Positions 51,180 through 62,227 of a DNA stretch of 64,000 bases are shown here, piece after piece. The notes under the pieces are model-generated. The model was not told the origin of the DNA and ran no database searches. It was given only the letters and a program-made list of their open reading frames with translations. The position numbers and the translations under genes are program-made. The first letter of the stretch is position 1. Every line of letters starts with the position of its first letter. Source of the stretch: Coemansia sp. RSA 487 (taxonomy: Eukaryota > Kickxellomycota > Kickxellomycetes > Kickxellales > Kickxellaceae); contig JANBRJ010000014.1 of NCBI GenBank assembly GCA_027577595.1, positions 124,001 through 188,000 on the forward strand, in the 5' to 3' direction.

Positions 51180-53201
51180 ATGATCATTAATATAAACCCC
51201 CGGAGCAATGGAAACAACGGCGACAGCAAGCACAAAAGAGGGCGTGGCACACGGCTGTACTACGAAGCATGTATCCCGACGACGCTTTTTATAGTAACCA
51301 CACTGTACCACACAATCGCATTAAAGCCACAAAGCAGCTATACGCCAAACAAAGAGCTAGGTGGCTTCGAATGGGCTGGCATCTTGTCGTGTGTATTATG
51401 CGTAGGAATGGCGCTTGTCCCGTTGTTTCTCCGGCTCGGGTGGCAGCCCACTGGCGGGATATGGGGTTTGGTCTCAAAGGACGACTGCACAGCAAATTTA
51501 ATGCCCCGGCAAACAAGCGCAACAATGTACAGGCGCAGCGCAGACGATGGGATTGTGTGGGGTGTGGTGCTTGTGCCGCTGGTTGTCATGGCCACCGAAC
51601 TAGCGTACTCATCAAGTGAACCACCTGTTGTGGATGCACCAAGCGTGCTGGGCAGAGCAGACACGCGTATGGCTAGCATAGCCATGGCTCTACGACTTGC
51701 GCTATCTGTGCTGGATTCGCGCACATCTGGTAAAGGTGAATTCATTGGAGGAATGCATTCATCGCTGTTCGTTGTCTGGATGGCAGCGGTTTTTGTGCTT
51801 GGATGTACTGCCAGCGCTGGATCGAGCCACCACGGGTTTAGCATCGTTGCGTCTGCCTGGAAATCGGCTGTCCTATTTGGCGCAGCAGAGACACAGCAAT
51901 CGATGTTAGCGTACACAGTCACTACGTTTCCACGTAGCTTTACGCTGGGCGAGGCATCGGTAGTCACACAGGGCGTGGGCTTGGTTGCTGTCGATCTTGC
52001 TGGAAAGTTCACTCAGCGGCTAATAGCCACCGATCTTGTGGCACATAGGACACAGTGGGCGTCGCATGTGGAGACGCTGCTACTGGAGACAACGGTCCTA
52101 GGATTGGTTCTACTGGCGCGTGTGTTGGCATCGGTGACTAAGCCTAATGAGAATGGATCATTAGCACCGGCGAACGACAGAAAGGGAGCAGCAGCAGCAA
52201 CGGCGATGTTGGCAAAAATAACGCGGGCATGCGTTGCTGTTTGCTTCTGTGGTGTGCTATCGCTGGCAACAGTGGCATATGTGTCGTGCATCAACCCGGT
52301 AGTCTGGGCGTTTTCAGCAGTGGCTGGATCGTCAGCCAGCGCCATCATGTGCATCTACTGGATCGTGCTGCTCGCGTGTGGGATGGTCCTATACACGATT
52401 GCAAACAATAGCAGTCGAGTAGCAGCTGTGCCGCAAAGCAAGTTTGTGCTTCACCTCAAACGCAAAGCGTACCATATCCTAGCGGTGCTGATGTTTGTGC
52501 CTGGGTATCTATTTGCACGCCAATTGCAGCATTTTGCGTTTACAGTGGCGCTTGCGGCGTTTGTCGTTGCTGAGGCGGTGCGCGCGCTGGACATCCCACC
52601 ATGGGGTCGCGCGATCGACGTGTTTGTGCGCAAATTCACTGATTACAGGGACGCCGGCGCCATTGTCACATCACATTTCTATCTGCTGCTTGGTTGCGCG
52701 GTGCCTGTGTGGCTGGGCGGGCCGAGCGCAGTGGCGTGTCTTGCGGGGGTTATGGCGCTGGGGCTTGCTGACACCGCTGCCTCGCTTGTTGGGATGGCGA
52801 CTGGGCGAGTGCGGTGGCCGGGGACCGCAAAGACCATCGAGGGAACCGTTGGGTTTATTGTCTGCCTCGCGGCAGCGGCACTTGCAGTCGACTCCCTTGC
52901 GCAGCGGGGCCGGCCTGGTTCAGCAGCCGATGGCAGCCGGGGAGAAGGAGGAGGAGGACATGGAGTGGGCGTGGCTGGGCACCTTGTTCTGTGCACGGTT
53001 CTGGGCGTGGTCGAGGCGCTGACGGAGCAGAACGACAACCTAGTCATTCCGCTGTGCATGTACGCGGCTGTTCACGTCTGCGCCCAGATGCGGCTGGTGG
53101 CGTTTGCCGCGGCCTGTCTGCCAGTGGCCTCTGCATTGGTCGTCATGCCGCGCCTAGCAAACATATTTCAAGCAGGGATGCGTCGCCACGTGCAGGCATA
53201 G
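51180..53201 (+). CDS. SEC59: Dolichol kinase
   Basis: A 673-aa ER membrane enzyme that phosphorylates dolichol with CTP, supplying the lipid carrier for N-glycosylation, O-mannosylation and GPI anchors. The C-terminal half carries the family signature. LKRKAYHILAVLMFVPG (basic, before a membrane segment) is followed by the CTP-binding region LGLADTAASLVGMATGRV with D531 and TAKTIEGTVGFI. The last block VVEALTEQNDNLVIPL ends the kinase domain. About a dozen hydrophobic segments fit the polytopic topology. The N-terminal half is variable, with an Arg/Lys-rich cytosolic start. The ATG at 51180 is used; the frame is open further up but has no ATG there. It is unrelated in function to the island before it, but N-glycosylation would serve those secreted proteins. 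Confidence 0.93.
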   Translation: MIININPRSNGNNGDSKHKRGRGTRLYYEACIPTTLFIVTTLYHTIALKPQSSYTPNKELGGFEWAGILSCVLCVGMALVPLFLRLGWQPTGGIWGLVSKDDCTANLMPRQTSATMYRRSADDGIVWGVVLVPLVVMATELAYSSSEPPVVDAPSVLGRADTRMASIAMALRLALSVLDSRTSGKGEFIGGMHSSLFVVWMAAVFVLGCTASAGSSHHGFSIVASAWKSAVLFGAAETQQSMLAYTVTTFPRSFTLGEASVVTQGVGLVAVDLAGKFTQRLIATDLVAHRTQWASHVETLLLETTVLGLVLLARVLASVTKPNENGSLAPANDRKGAAAATAMLAKITRACVAVCFCGVLSLATVAYVSCINPVVWAFSAVAGSSASAIMCIYWIVLLACGMVLYTIANNSSRVAAVPQSKFVLHLKRKAYHILAVLMFVPGYLFARQLQHFAFTVALAAFVVAEAVRALDIPPWGRAIDVFVRKFTDYRDAGAIVTSHFYLLLGCAVPVWLGGPSAVACLAGVMALGLADTAASLVGMATGRVRWPGTAKTIEGTVGFIVCLAAAALAVDSLAQRGRPGSAADGSRGEGGGGHGVGVAGHLVLCTVLGVVEALTEQNDNLVIPLCMYAAVHVCAQMRLVAFAAACLPVASALVVMPRLANIFQAGMRRHVQA

Positions 53202-53418
53202 GCATATATGTGGTAAAGCAGAAGAGAGATTTTGGACTGCCTTTTTACGCCAACGATTCTTAATAACAATAGAAAGGGCTTTGAGCTCAGGAGACACATG
53301 GTGTCATGGTGTGCTGTTATATTACTGCTATCTCTTGTACAGTTAAAAATCCTAGCTGCAAAAGCAACGGCTGAGTATTGATGGAACGTGACAGAGTCTC
53401 CTGGAATCCTCTCCCTCA

Positions 53419-53426
53419 TTCCAGAA
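53419..53426 (+). promoter_or_regulatory. Heat-shock element (TTCnnGAA)
   Basis: TTCCAGAA, two inverted nGAAn units, about 450 nt before the HSP70 ATG. Binding by Hsf1 is inferred from the motif. Confidence 0.5.
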
Positions 53427-53588
53427 GAAAAAAAATGGCAGGCTTCCGATTGGGATGAGGGGAATGGAAGCTCATAGATCTTTCTGCCCACCTACGTCAG
53501 ATAAAATTTTCTTTGGGCAATGAGGGCAGAAAAAAAAAGTTTGTATAAGGCTCTTTTGCTCGCAAGAGAAAAAAAAAAGAACACAACT

Positions 53589-53596
53589 GAACATTC
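53589..53596 (+). promoter_or_regulatory. Heat-shock element (GAAnnTTC)
   Basis: GAACATTC, two nGAAn units in tail-to-tail order, 60 nt upstream of the TATA box of HSP70. The position is ideal for an Hsf1 site. Confidence 0.6.
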
Positions 53597-53655
53597 TGGG
53601 CTTGTATCGGCGCTCAAAGAAAAACAGCGCGACTGTTTTCTGTTGTTCGCACCCG

Positions 53656-53663
53656 TATAAAAG
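53656..53663 (+). promoter_or_regulatory. TATA box of HSP70
   Basis: TATAAAAG, about 200 nt before the ATG and followed by a pyrimidine-rich leader, as is typical of strongly expressed fungal genes. Confidence 0.7.
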
Positions 53664-53866
53664 CCCAGATAGCTGGAGCAACAACTGCATCTTGCCTTTT
53701 CTCCTTTTTCTTTCAAGACTACTTTTCTATTTCTTTTTTCTGCACTTTTGCTGCTTTTTATCTGCTAACGTTAAACACAGAACGCGCTATATAGCTCGCA
53801 CTGCTTGTATCTCCTTGTTTATACACTTTTTCGCTCCCACATCTATACACACAAAAAAGTCTGAAA

Positions 53867-55846
53867 ATGGGAAAGGCTGTTGGTATTGACCTTGGAACTA
53901 CCTACTCCTGCGTCGGCGTTTGGCAGAACGACCGTGTCGAGATTATCGCTAACGACCAGGGTAACCGCACTACCCCGTCGTATGTCGCCTTCACCGACAG
54001 CGAGCGCCTGATTGGTGACGCCGCCAAGAATCAGGTCGCAATGAACCCCCACAATACCGTCTTTGACGCCAAGCGTCTCATCGGTCGTCGCTTCGATGAC
54101 GCTGAGGTCCAGTCCGACATGAAGCACTGGCCGTTCAAGGTCATCAAGAAGGACAGCAAGCCTGTCATCCAGATCGAGTTCAAGGGCGAGACCAAGGAGT
54201 TCACTCCCGAGGAGATCTCGTCGATGGTCCTCATCAAGATGAGGGAGACTGCTGAGGCCTTCCTGGGCGGCTCCGTCAAGGACGCCGTCGTCACTGTGCC
54301 TGCCTACTTCAACGACTCGCAGCGCCAGGCCACCAAGGACGCCGGACTTATTGCCGGTCTCAACGTTCTGCGCATCATCAACGAGCCCACAGCCGCTGCC
54401 ATCGCCTACGGTCTTGACAAGAAGAGCGGAGGCGAGCAGAACGTGCTGATCTTCGATCTTGGAGGCGGTACCTTTGATGTCTCGCTGCTCTCGATCGAGG
54501 ACGGTATCTTCGAGGTCAAGGCCACTGCTGGTGACACGCATCTTGGCGGTGAGGACTTTGACAACCGCCTTGTCAACCACTTTACCCAGGAGTTCAAGCG
54601 CAAGTTCAAGAAGGACATGACCGGCAACCCCCGTGCCATGCGCCGTCTCCGCACTGCCAGCGAGCGTGCAAAGCGCAGCCTGTCGTCGTCTGCTCAGACC
54701 TCGATTGAGATCGACTCGCTGTTCGAGGGCGTTGACTTCTACACCTCGATCACCCGTGCCCGCTTCGAGGAGCTCTGCGCCGATCTGTTCCGCTCGACCG
54801 TCGACCCTGTTGACAAGGTCCTGCGTGACGCCAAGATCGACAAGAGCCAGATCTCCGAGATCGTCCTTGTCGGTGGCTCGACCCGTATCCCCAAGGTCCA
54901 GAAGCTCATCTCCGACTTCTTCAGCGGAAAGGAGCTCGACAAGTCGATCAACCCCGACGAGGCTGTTGCCTACGGCGCTGCCGTCCAGGCCGCCATTCTC
55001 TCAGGCGACACCTCAGAGAAGACCCAGGATCTGCTGCTGCTCGATGTCGCTCCTCTGTCCCTCGGTATCGAGACCGCCGGAGGCGTCATGACTCCTCTGA
55101 TCAAGCGCAACACCACTGTCCCCACCAAAAAGTCCGAGATCTTCTCGACGTACAGCGACAACCAGCCTGCCGTGTCGATCCAGGTCTTTGAGGGCGAGCG
55201 CGCACGCACCAAGGACAACAACCTGCTGGGCAAGTTCGATCTCAGCGGCATTGCCCCTGCTCCTCGCGGTGTTCCCCAGATCGAGGTCACCTTTGACGTC
55301 GATGCCAACGGTATCCTGAACGTGTCGGCGCTCGACAAGTCGACCGGAAAGTCGAACAAGATCACCATCACCAACGACAAGGGTCGCCTGTCGAAGGACG
55401 AAATTGAGCGCATGGTTTCCGACGCCGAGAAGTACAAGGCTGAGGATGAGGCTGTTGCTGCCCGCATTTCTGCGCGCAACGGCCTTGAGGGCTATGCCTA
55501 CAACCTCAAGAACACCGTCAACGACCCCAAGGTCGGCGACCAGCTGCCGGCCGAAGATAAGGAGAAGCTGCTCAAGACTGTCGAGGACACCATCAAGTGG
55601 CTCGACGAGTCGCAGGAGGCCTCGAAGGAGGAGTACGAGTCGCGCCAGAAGGAGCTCGAGGAGGTTGCCAACCCGATCATGACCAAGATGTACCAGGGCG
55701 CTGCCGGTGGTGCCGGTGGTGCTGCCGGAGGCTTCCCTGGCGGTGCCGCCCCTGGCGGCTTCCCGGGTGCCGGCGGTGCTGCTCCAGGCGGTGGCGATGC
55801 TGGTGCTGGTGGCGACCAGGGACCTACCATCGAGGAGGTCGACTAA
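53867..55846 (+). CDS. Cytosolic HSP70 chaperone (SSA type)
   Basis: A 659-aa Hsp70, the ATP-driven chaperone of the cytosol and nucleus. The N-terminus ([16 protein letters not shown]) has no signal. ATPase landmarks are [22 protein letters not shown], and [13 protein letters not shown]. The substrate-binding domain follows with [18 protein letters not shown]. The lid ends in a Gly/Ala/Pro-rich stretch and the C-terminal EEVD that binds TPR co-chaperones, which marks it as the cytosolic SSA/HSC70 class. Codon use is strongly C-ending and differs from its neighbours, as expected for a highly expressed gene. The promoter has two heat-shock elements and a TATA box. One exon; ATG at 53867. Confidence 0.98.
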   Translation: MGKAVGIDLGTTYSCVGVWQNDRVEIIANDQGNRTTPSYVAFTDSERLIGDAAKNQVAMNPHNTVFDAKRLIGRRFDDAEVQSDMKHWPFKVIKKDSKPVIQIEFKGETKEFTPEEISSMVLIKMRETAEAFLGGSVKDAVVTVPAYFNDSQRQATKDAGLIAGLNVLRIINEPTAAAIAYGLDKKSGGEQNVLIFDLGGGTFDVSLLSIEDGIFEVKATAGDTHLGGEDFDNRLVNHFTQEFKRKFKKDMTGNPRAMRRLRTASERAKRSLSSSAQTSIEIDSLFEGVDFYTSITRARFEELCADLFRSTVDPVDKVLRDAKIDKSQISEIVLVGGSTRIPKVQKLISDFFSGKELDKSINPDEAVAYGAAVQAAILSGDTSEKTQDLLLLDVAPLSLGIETAGGVMTPLIKRNTTVPTKKSEIFSTYSDNQPAVSIQVFEGERARTKDNNLLGKFDLSGIAPAPRGVPQIEVTFDVDANGILNVSALDKSTGKSNKITITNDKGRLSKDEIERMVSDAEKYKAEDEAVAARISARNGLEGYAYNLKNTVNDPKVGDQLPAEDKEKLLKTVEDTIKWLDESQEASKEEYESRQKELEEVANPIMTKMYQGAAGGAGGAAGGFPGGAAPGGFPGAGGAAPGGGDAGAGGDQGPTIEEVD

Positions 55847-57016
55847 TTTAATCCATTTCTCTTTTGCCCTTTACATATTTTCTTGCCAAACTTTCAAAGC
55901 TAAAACAAATTTATCTTACCTATATTCTTCTCGCACCTTTATGCTTGTTTGATTTTTTATCTTTTGAAGTTGCAAAGGTGTAGCGCTCGTGCCTTTTGTT
56001 TTTTTTTTCCCTGTGAGGTTTGCTGAAGAAAAGCGATGAATGATTTGTGAGCGCAAGATGGATAAAGAAAGAAAAGTGCCCACTTGCAAGTCAAGCAGGC
56101 AAGCCGCACAATGCGTCCCGTTTTTGCCTTGCTCAAAAAGCACAAGAATAAACAGAACGTTTGGTGTTGCAGCTCTGACAGTATGAGGAGTCGTTGTCCG
56201 TATGACCAAGCTGCTCTGTCCGTATAAAGTAAAACGCATATGACAAGGCGTCATGTTGCGTGGCGTGGAATACACATTGGTTTTTTTTTTCCTTCTCTCT
56301 TGCTTGGTTCAGCATCTTTTTGAACTTTATTTTGTCAGACAAGTAGAGCAAACCAGGGTTTCCCCTTAAAAACAAATAACCAGAGCAACACACAAAACAC
56401 GTCTGTGCCAATATTGAACAAGGTTTGTAATATCCGGAGCAAGAAATGTTTTTTTTCCATTTACCAAAGTTTCTGCTTACCATTCCATGTTGCTGCAAAA
56501 AAACGGACAAAAAGGACATGGAAATAGCCTTCGCTTTGTATCGTTTGTGCATGGCTAAAGAGATGGAGATCAAATGGAAGGGATTTGCACCTGTCTTTGA
56601 TTGTGTGTTTTCACACTGCCATTGCTTTACAAAACATTAGCGTAAATTCAACATCTCCCCCACCACCACCGTTAGACTCGGTGTTTTCCGACTTGTTATT
56701 TTTTTCATCGTTTGAAAGATCCCTGCCATGCTTGAGTCCAGGGACGCATTCCTCAAATATAAATAGCCACACCCGCGGGGGAGGCCTCTTTACGAAATCA
56801 TTGCTCATTGCCTTGTAGGTTTTGAAATATTCGCTTTGTATAGTTCATCTCTTTCCTCGCCTCCACTACTTTGCCTGGCGTTTCCTGAGTATAGATTTTG
56901 TCGAATTTCCTACATATTTCTTTTTAATATCCTTGTGTTCTCATGCCTTCTTCCGTGAAAAAACACACACCACTTTGATATATACATACATACATACATA
57001 CATACATTGATTGGAA
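55847..57016. other. Gene-free region between HSP70 and the 606-aa gene
   Basis: About 1.2 kb with no supported gene. A TATA-like TATAAATA at 56758-56765 is followed closely by a palindromic CCCGCGGG at 56772-56779, so this end is the promoter of the next gene. The leader ends in a CATA repeat just before the start codon. Confidence 0.45.
56983..57007. repeat. (TACA)n microsatellite in a 5' leader
   Basis: About six tandem ACAT/TACA units that end 10 nt before the ATG at 57017. The repeat lies in the presumed leader of the downstream gene. Length changes could affect translation, but that is conjecture. Confidence 0.8.
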
Positions 57017-58837
57017 ATGTCCCGAATTGCAATTGGATGTTCACTGGCACAGCTGATGGGGCTCAATGAGGTCCGCAACGAAACACAAACAGCGGTGCGT
57101 AAATGGGCACTCCAGTATATGCGCACAAGTACCCGGTCAAAAGATCCCACGGATGCATGGCACCTATCGGTGTCGATGCGACAAGTGTGGAGCGATCCGA
57201 TATTCAGCTACGCAAGCGCCATTCGACAGCTTCATTGTCGCATCTGCGGATCATCAGACCGCACGTACGCCTGCGATTACGCATGTTCTGATGGCTGCGT
57301 TCTTGGAAAGCAGCTGGCACTTGCGCTGGAACAAACAAAATGGTACATCGAACATGCCCACTACTCGGCCGCCAAATGCGTCCTGTTCATCCGCCTGAAC
57401 CACAGGGCGCTGATGGGTGCCTTTATGGAATGTGCATCGGCCGTCGGTTTGGGGCTGCACTTGTATGGCGCTGAACCATTTCCTACACGCATTTTCAAAT
57501 GGATCAACACACTCAACACAGATGTTGCAGCAGTGGCAGCAACAGAAATCAATACAGCCTCGACCCGTGTTTCCGAATATCGAAGCGCTTTGGTCGCAAA
57601 CGTATTGGCTCATGTGGCGGCCGAGCTTTCTCAAATATCGGGATACGGGTTGGGGCCGGAGCATTTAGAAGTTCTGCGTGGACGTGGGTTGCTGCTGCCG
57701 CAAGATGCTATGAGGGAGAGAAGACTGCAGGGCCGTGTTTATGGTCGCCAGTTTGCATCCCTGCATTTGGCCAAGATGTTTGCGGCGCTTGATCAGCTCA
57801 ACGTCTTGCATCGTGATCCGTCTAGCCTGTCGCTGTATATGCAGTTGCCTGGCTATAATAATGCTGGTGAGCTGGCCATGGCCGATTCGGACGGGAGAGC
57901 CAGCGATATGGCGTGCGATGCTTGCGTGGTGTTTATGCAAATGCTGGGGAAAGTCATTTGGTTTAGGCGCCAGAGCGTAGTATCGACGATGCTGCGTGCC
58001 GAAAGAAGCGCAAAGCCCGATGGAGGCATGCCACTGTTATCTGATGCCGACGAGCTAGAAAATGACGTCGTATGGTACCACGTTGTTCCCGATTCGCGAT
58101 GCCGCTTGTATTGGGAGCAAGTTATGCGAATAGCCGAACTCGCTTGTAAAGGTTCTGGCCTGCATAATGTGCTACGCATCAGAAACATCGTGTGCAATGT
58201 TGGCGGAGCATCCATCGACAAACGAGCGATCCGTAGCAACGATGGCGAAAAAACTCATCGCCTGCTCGAGTACCTTGGGCTTATCGGAAAATCTGATCGA
58301 GACGATCGGATGGCTGAAAGCAGCGCATTGCTGAACAAAGCCGAACTGCGTGCGCTTCAGCTAAACATGCACTGCGGTATGCTCAAGATGGCCAGCAGAA
58401 AGGGATTGCCCTACAAACTCGAGCCGCTGGAAAACAGGCGACTTGAAGGCTCCTTTCTGCTCAACACGTATTCAAAGCTATGCAAGGCGGTCCGAGGGTT
58501 TCCTCAGGCACAGAAACCCGATCTGTGGAGCAGCGTTCTCGAGGCAATGGGTACAGCTGGCATACATGTGCAATTGGTCGCACATTTGGCTGCACAGCTA
58601 CCTGAGATCCTGCGCAGGACATTGGCGGCGCACAGGCCAGAGATCCTTGTCGAGTACTTTGTTCGACTTGCGCATGCGGCTGCCAAGTGCATATATCAGT
58701 TTGGCCAGGTCAGCGCCACGTTGTCTGTAGACGAGGCTGAATCGTGGGCCCACTTCCTTGCTGCAATAAAGCTCCTCCTTGGACTGGGCATTCGCACCAT
58801 GGGCTGCAATCCGGACGATGACAACGATGTTGTATAG
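57017..58837 (+). CDS. Unrecognised 606-aa protein, possibly a fungal regulator without a DNA-binding domain
   Basis: A 606-aa protein with no family I can name. It is mostly helical by pattern: long Ala/Leu-rich stretches (AVAATEINTAST, AHVAAELSQ, LLLGLGIRTMG), few low-complexity parts and no membrane segment or signal. A cysteine-rich patch sits near residues 75-95 (LHCRICGSSDRTYACDYAC). The helical middle part, with blocks like ALMGAFMECASAVGLGLHLYG, resembles the fungal-specific transcription-factor middle region, but no Zn2Cys6 cluster is present. I treat that as a hint only. The frame without stops over 606 codons shows it is real. Start ATG at 57017 follows a stop codon just upstream in the same frame, so the N-terminus is complete unless an intron was missed. 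Confidence 0.6.
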   Translation: MSRIAIGCSLAQLMGLNEVRNETQTAVRKWALQYMRTSTRSKDPTDAWHLSVSMRQVWSDPIFSYASAIRQLHCRICGSSDRTYACDYACSDGCVLGKQLALALEQTKWYIEHAHYSAAKCVLFIRLNHRALMGAFMECASAVGLGLHLYGAEPFPTRIFKWINTLNTDVAAVAATEINTASTRVSEYRSALVANVLAHVAAELSQISGYGLGPEHLEVLRGRGLLLPQDAMRERRLQGRVYGRQFASLHLAKMFAALDQLNVLHRDPSSLSLYMQLPGYNNAGELAMADSDGRASDMACDACVVFMQMLGKVIWFRRQSVVSTMLRAERSAKPDGGMPLLSDADELENDVVWYHVVPDSRCRLYWEQVMRIAELACKGSGLHNVLRIRNIVCNVGGASIDKRAIRSNDGEKTHRLLEYLGLIGKSDRDDRMAESSALLNKAELRALQLNMHCGMLKMASRKGLPYKLEPLENRRLEGSFLLNTYSKLCKAVRGFPQAQKPDLWSSVLEAMGTAGIHVQLVAHLAAQLPEILRRTLAAHRPEILVEYFVRLAHAAAKCIYQFGQVSATLSVDEAESWAHFLAAIKLLLGLGIRTMGCNPDDDNDVV

Positions 58838-60147
58838 CTTTGGATATATAAAAAATAAGCGCACACGCTTGTATATCCAGGCCGAAACCACGCTAATCGA
58901 ATGTCTGACATGAACTGAATAGAGAGGTAGTATAAAGCTGAGCCGTTTTGTTGTGGCTTTGCTTGGATGCTGTAACCTACTTTCCTGAGAAGCACTGTGA
59001 AAAGCAGCTGGACGAATCTGTTGGCCAAAGCCTTTCTCTTACAGGATTTGTGCAGACATGAAGTAAAGCACAAAACCAATGCAGGCGAAAACAGTCTCGT
59101 CTTCTCTTCTCTCTTTCTTTTCTCTGCTCATCTACATTACTTTTTCTTTTCTCATTCCTCTCTTCCCCTCCCTTTAGCTCTAGCACACTTGCAAGGCAAC
59201 GCTCTGGAATATAAAAGGTACTTTTTTTTGTGTTTGCCGTCTCTACCACCTTCCCTTCTTTTGTATACGCTCTTTCCTCCATCTGTTGCATTCGCTTGCA
59301 ATTTGCACAGTTGCTTCCAAGGCAGAACAAAAGTCAAATGATAAACTCCTCCATTGTTTTATCAAAAAGAGCCCATGGTCATCTTGAACAAAGATGGTGC
59401 ACATTACAAACTCCAAATTCCAAATTCCTCTCCTCCCTCTCTGTCCTCGTTAATGTCAACAAACTGGTTTGCACCAAGAATGCCTTTTTCTTGCATCTGT
59501 CTGGAAGCTTTAGTACCGGAAAATAGCCGCTATCAGAATAATACCCATGTTCCACTTTGCGTTTCTATGGCTACTCTAGTGGCTAGCATTTATTTTACTT
59601 GCCGTGTTACTGCTTTTGCTCAGCATTGCGACTAGTATAGTATTAGTTTCATGTTTGATGCAATCGATGGTCGTTCTTTTTCTTTTTGCAGCTGTATTAC
59701 GTTTGGATGTTTGGCTGATCTGAAACATGCTGATGCTCCATTCGACGCAATGTTGTCCTTTTCATTTTAGCAAGTATTACGTATAAACAAACTCGGATGA
59801 GAGACATGATTTAGACCAGTTTGCTAGTAACGGAGACATTTGGCACGATATCCATCATACCCAGCCAAGCAAACCCACATCACTTTCTTTTCTCTCCTTT
59901 ATCTTTTGTTGCTATCTAAACATTTTATTGTTGTACCTGCTGTGCTGTGCCTATCTTTGGAAGGAAATAAAGCATTGTCTTTGTTGCCACAAAAAACACT
60001 TTCCATTAATCAAGCCATACATCTCTATTTTTTTCCACATAGTAGATCGCTTTCTAAAAGAAAACTCTCTTCGCCTCCTCCTCCTCTCCCATCCCCCACC
60101 CACGCACTTCTTTTTATCTCTAACCAAAAGAAACAGACAAACAAAAG
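58838..60147. other. Gene-free region between the 606-aa gene and the SET/MYND gene
   Basis: About 1.3 kb, with T/C-rich stretches, particularly in the last 250 nt before the ATG at 60148, which is likely the leader. Short frames here have no domains. No RNA gene or repeat recognised. Confidence 0.4.
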
Positions 60148-62070
60148 ATGGCTGCTACCACCGAGCCGATTATCGATGCAAACGCTGCAAACAATGCCAC
60201 CGCCGTCCAGGCAAGCAAGAAGAAGAAGGCCAAGAAGACCGTTGCAGATAACACCAAGTACCTAGGCATCGAAAAGGTCATGCCAGTCACCATCAAGTCG
60301 TCACACGCCAAGGGACGCCATGCCGTTGCGGCAAAGGATCTTCCTGCGGGCACCCTGATCACTATTGAAAAGGCATCCTCGTTCATTGTGCGTAACCAGT
60401 CGTTCATCAACCTTTGCCACTGCTGTCTCGCTTCGATACAGCTGAAGGTGCAGACCCGTCCCAAAGTCGACGAGCAGGGCAAACAGATCGAGGGCCAGGT
60501 CGAGCGGGTCAACGTGCCGCCAAGCTCGTGCACAAAGTGCAAAATGGCTGCGTACTGCTCGGAAACGTGCAAGAAGGCGCACGCTGAGGAGCACGGGGTC
60601 CAGTGCGACGCTCTGGCAGAATGCAACAAGATCTCCACGCACCACAATGTGCCTTTGGAGCAAGCGCGCGGCGTGCTTGCACTGATCGGACGCCGCACAG
60701 TAGAGGGCGCTGACGCACAAAGCAAACAGGAGCCCGTTGTCTTCGGCGCCGATGCCAAGGATGTCAAGCCCACAAGCTATAGCTGCGTCCCAGATCTCAA
60801 CGCGAACCGCCACTACATCGAGCGCAACGACATCAAGAATCTGCAAGCGGCGCTGAAGGACATTCTTGCGCTTGTTCCTGAGAGCTCCCGCATCCCTTTG
60901 TCTGAGGCTGTCGAAATTGCGTGCATTTTCCACACGAACAACCATATGCTCGTGGTTAACGGGCATCCGACTCTGGGCGTCTTCCCATTCAGCTCCTTGT
61001 ACCTCCAGCACAACTGCAACCCCAACTGCGTGTGTATCGGCGGGTCCAACGGCACCATGTACGTGCGCACGCTTACGGATGTGCCTGCCAACACTGATCT
61101 TACGATCTCGTATGTCGATCTGTACCAGCCGCGCGAGCAGCGACGCCGCGAGCTTCTGCTTACGCGCCACTTTTGGTGTAAATGCCGTCGGTGCTCAACG
61201 CTCCTTTCGCAGTCGGTCGATCGCTTCATGGACGGTATCCTGTGTGGCGACTGCAAGAAGGGCGTGATGATCTTCGAGGAGACAAAGGAGGTCCAGGACA
61301 TCAACGAGCTGATGACGGACATCTCGGCTCTGGATCAGGAGATCCAGGGCAAGTTTGCTGAATGCGAATCGTGCCCCGCCAAAATCGAGGTCACCAAGCT
61401 TGTCGATATCCTCAAGGCCGCCATCACTGACTACGGAGCTGCGCATATCGTACTGCAGCAGCAGGGCGATTTGCCCAAGGCGCGGCACCAGCTGGAAAAG
61501 TTTATCCACGATTACGAGGTAAAGCACATTCTCCATCCGTGCAACGCGTACCTGATCAACACGTATATCACGCTGTCCCGCGTGTGCACCCAGCTGGGCG
61601 ATCTGGACCGCGCGATCCGATACAGCAGCATCGTGGCTGAGCGTATGAGGGGCCCACCGGAGTGCAACAACGCCGTACCCAAGTACTACCCGCGTCTGGC
61701 GGAGTACAATATGTCTCTGGGCGACATGTGCTTGAAGCAGATCAAGAAGAAGGCTGCCAACAAGACCCCGGCTGGTCGAAGCATCACGCGTAGGTATCTG
61801 AAGGAGGCCAAGACGTCGCTTGAAAGCGCCTACAAGGCCCGATCGGTCATCTTTGGCGAGAACTCGCAGCGTGCGGCGGATGCAAAGAAGCTTTTGGGCG
61901 ATGCGAAGAAGGAGCACGACGAGTTTGTAAAGTCCACGGAAAAGAAAAAGCAGAAGAAGCAGCCGGCGGTTGCTCAAGCCACCACCGCTCCTGCCCAGCA
62001 GCAGCAGCAGAACCAGCAGAACCAGCAGAACCAGCAGAATCAGCAGCAACAAGAGACTGCATCTGCTTAA
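60148..62070 (+). CDS. SET and MYND domain (SMYD-type) protein lysine methyltransferase
   Basis: A 640-aa SMYD family protein, which methylates lysine on histones or other proteins using S-adenosylmethionine. The split SET domain starts with IKSSHAKGRHAVAAKDLPAG. It is interrupted by the MYND zinc finger (LCHCCLAS; SCTKCKMAAYCSETCKKAH; HGVQC). The SET core then gives SSLYLQHNCNPNCVC (the NH-x-C block) and LTISYVDLY. The post-SET cysteines are CKCRRC and CGDCKKG. The C-terminal half is helical, TPR-like, as in SMYD proteins. A Lys-rich segment precedes it at the N-terminus (KKKKAKK). The tail ends in a repeated NQQ tract (about 625-635). The substrate is unknown. One exon. It is convergent with the ABCD-like gene, 157 nt between stops. 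Confidence 0.93.
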   Translation: MAATTEPIIDANAANNATAVQASKKKKAKKTVADNTKYLGIEKVMPVTIKSSHAKGRHAVAAKDLPAGTLITIEKASSFIVRNQSFINLCHCCLASIQLKVQTRPKVDEQGKQIEGQVERVNVPPSSCTKCKMAAYCSETCKKAHAEEHGVQCDALAECNKISTHHNVPLEQARGVLALIGRRTVEGADAQSKQEPVVFGADAKDVKPTSYSCVPDLNANRHYIERNDIKNLQAALKDILALVPESSRIPLSEAVEIACIFHTNNHMLVVNGHPTLGVFPFSSLYLQHNCNPNCVCIGGSNGTMYVRTLTDVPANTDLTISYVDLYQPREQRRRELLLTRHFWCKCRRCSTLLSQSVDRFMDGILCGDCKKGVMIFEETKEVQDINELMTDISALDQEIQGKFAECESCPAKIEVTKLVDILKAAITDYGAAHIVLQQQGDLPKARHQLEKFIHDYEVKHILHPCNAYLINTYITLSRVCTQLGDLDRAIRYSSIVAERMRGPPECNNAVPKYYPRLAEYNMSLGDMCLKQIKKKAANKTPAGRSITRRYLKEAKTSLESAYKARSVIFGENSQRAADAKKLLGDAKKEHDEFVKSTEKKKQKKQPAVAQATTAPAQQQQQNQQNQQNQQNQQQQETASA

Positions 62071-62227
62071 AATACTCTATATTTATAAAAAAAATTACTT
62101 TCCATGTCTGCTCTTTTAAAAAAAGCCTTTTTTGCTTGTGCGAGTGATTTTACTTGACGGAAAGGTGTACAAAAGAGGAAGCAAAACATCACTAAAAGAG
62201 GTGGAGAGGAGATGACCAAGTGTTTTT

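Larger units (their letters stand above)
53202..53866. other. SEC59 3' end and HSP70 promoter region
   Basis: 665 nt. The right half is the HSP70 promoter with heat-shock elements and a TATA box (listed separately), followed by a C/T-rich leader of about 200 nt. No gene. Confidence 0.5.

Noticed and set aside
59840-60265. Frame overlapping the SET/MYND start
   Set aside because: It is T/C-rich leader sequence read in another frame and runs into the real gene out of frame.
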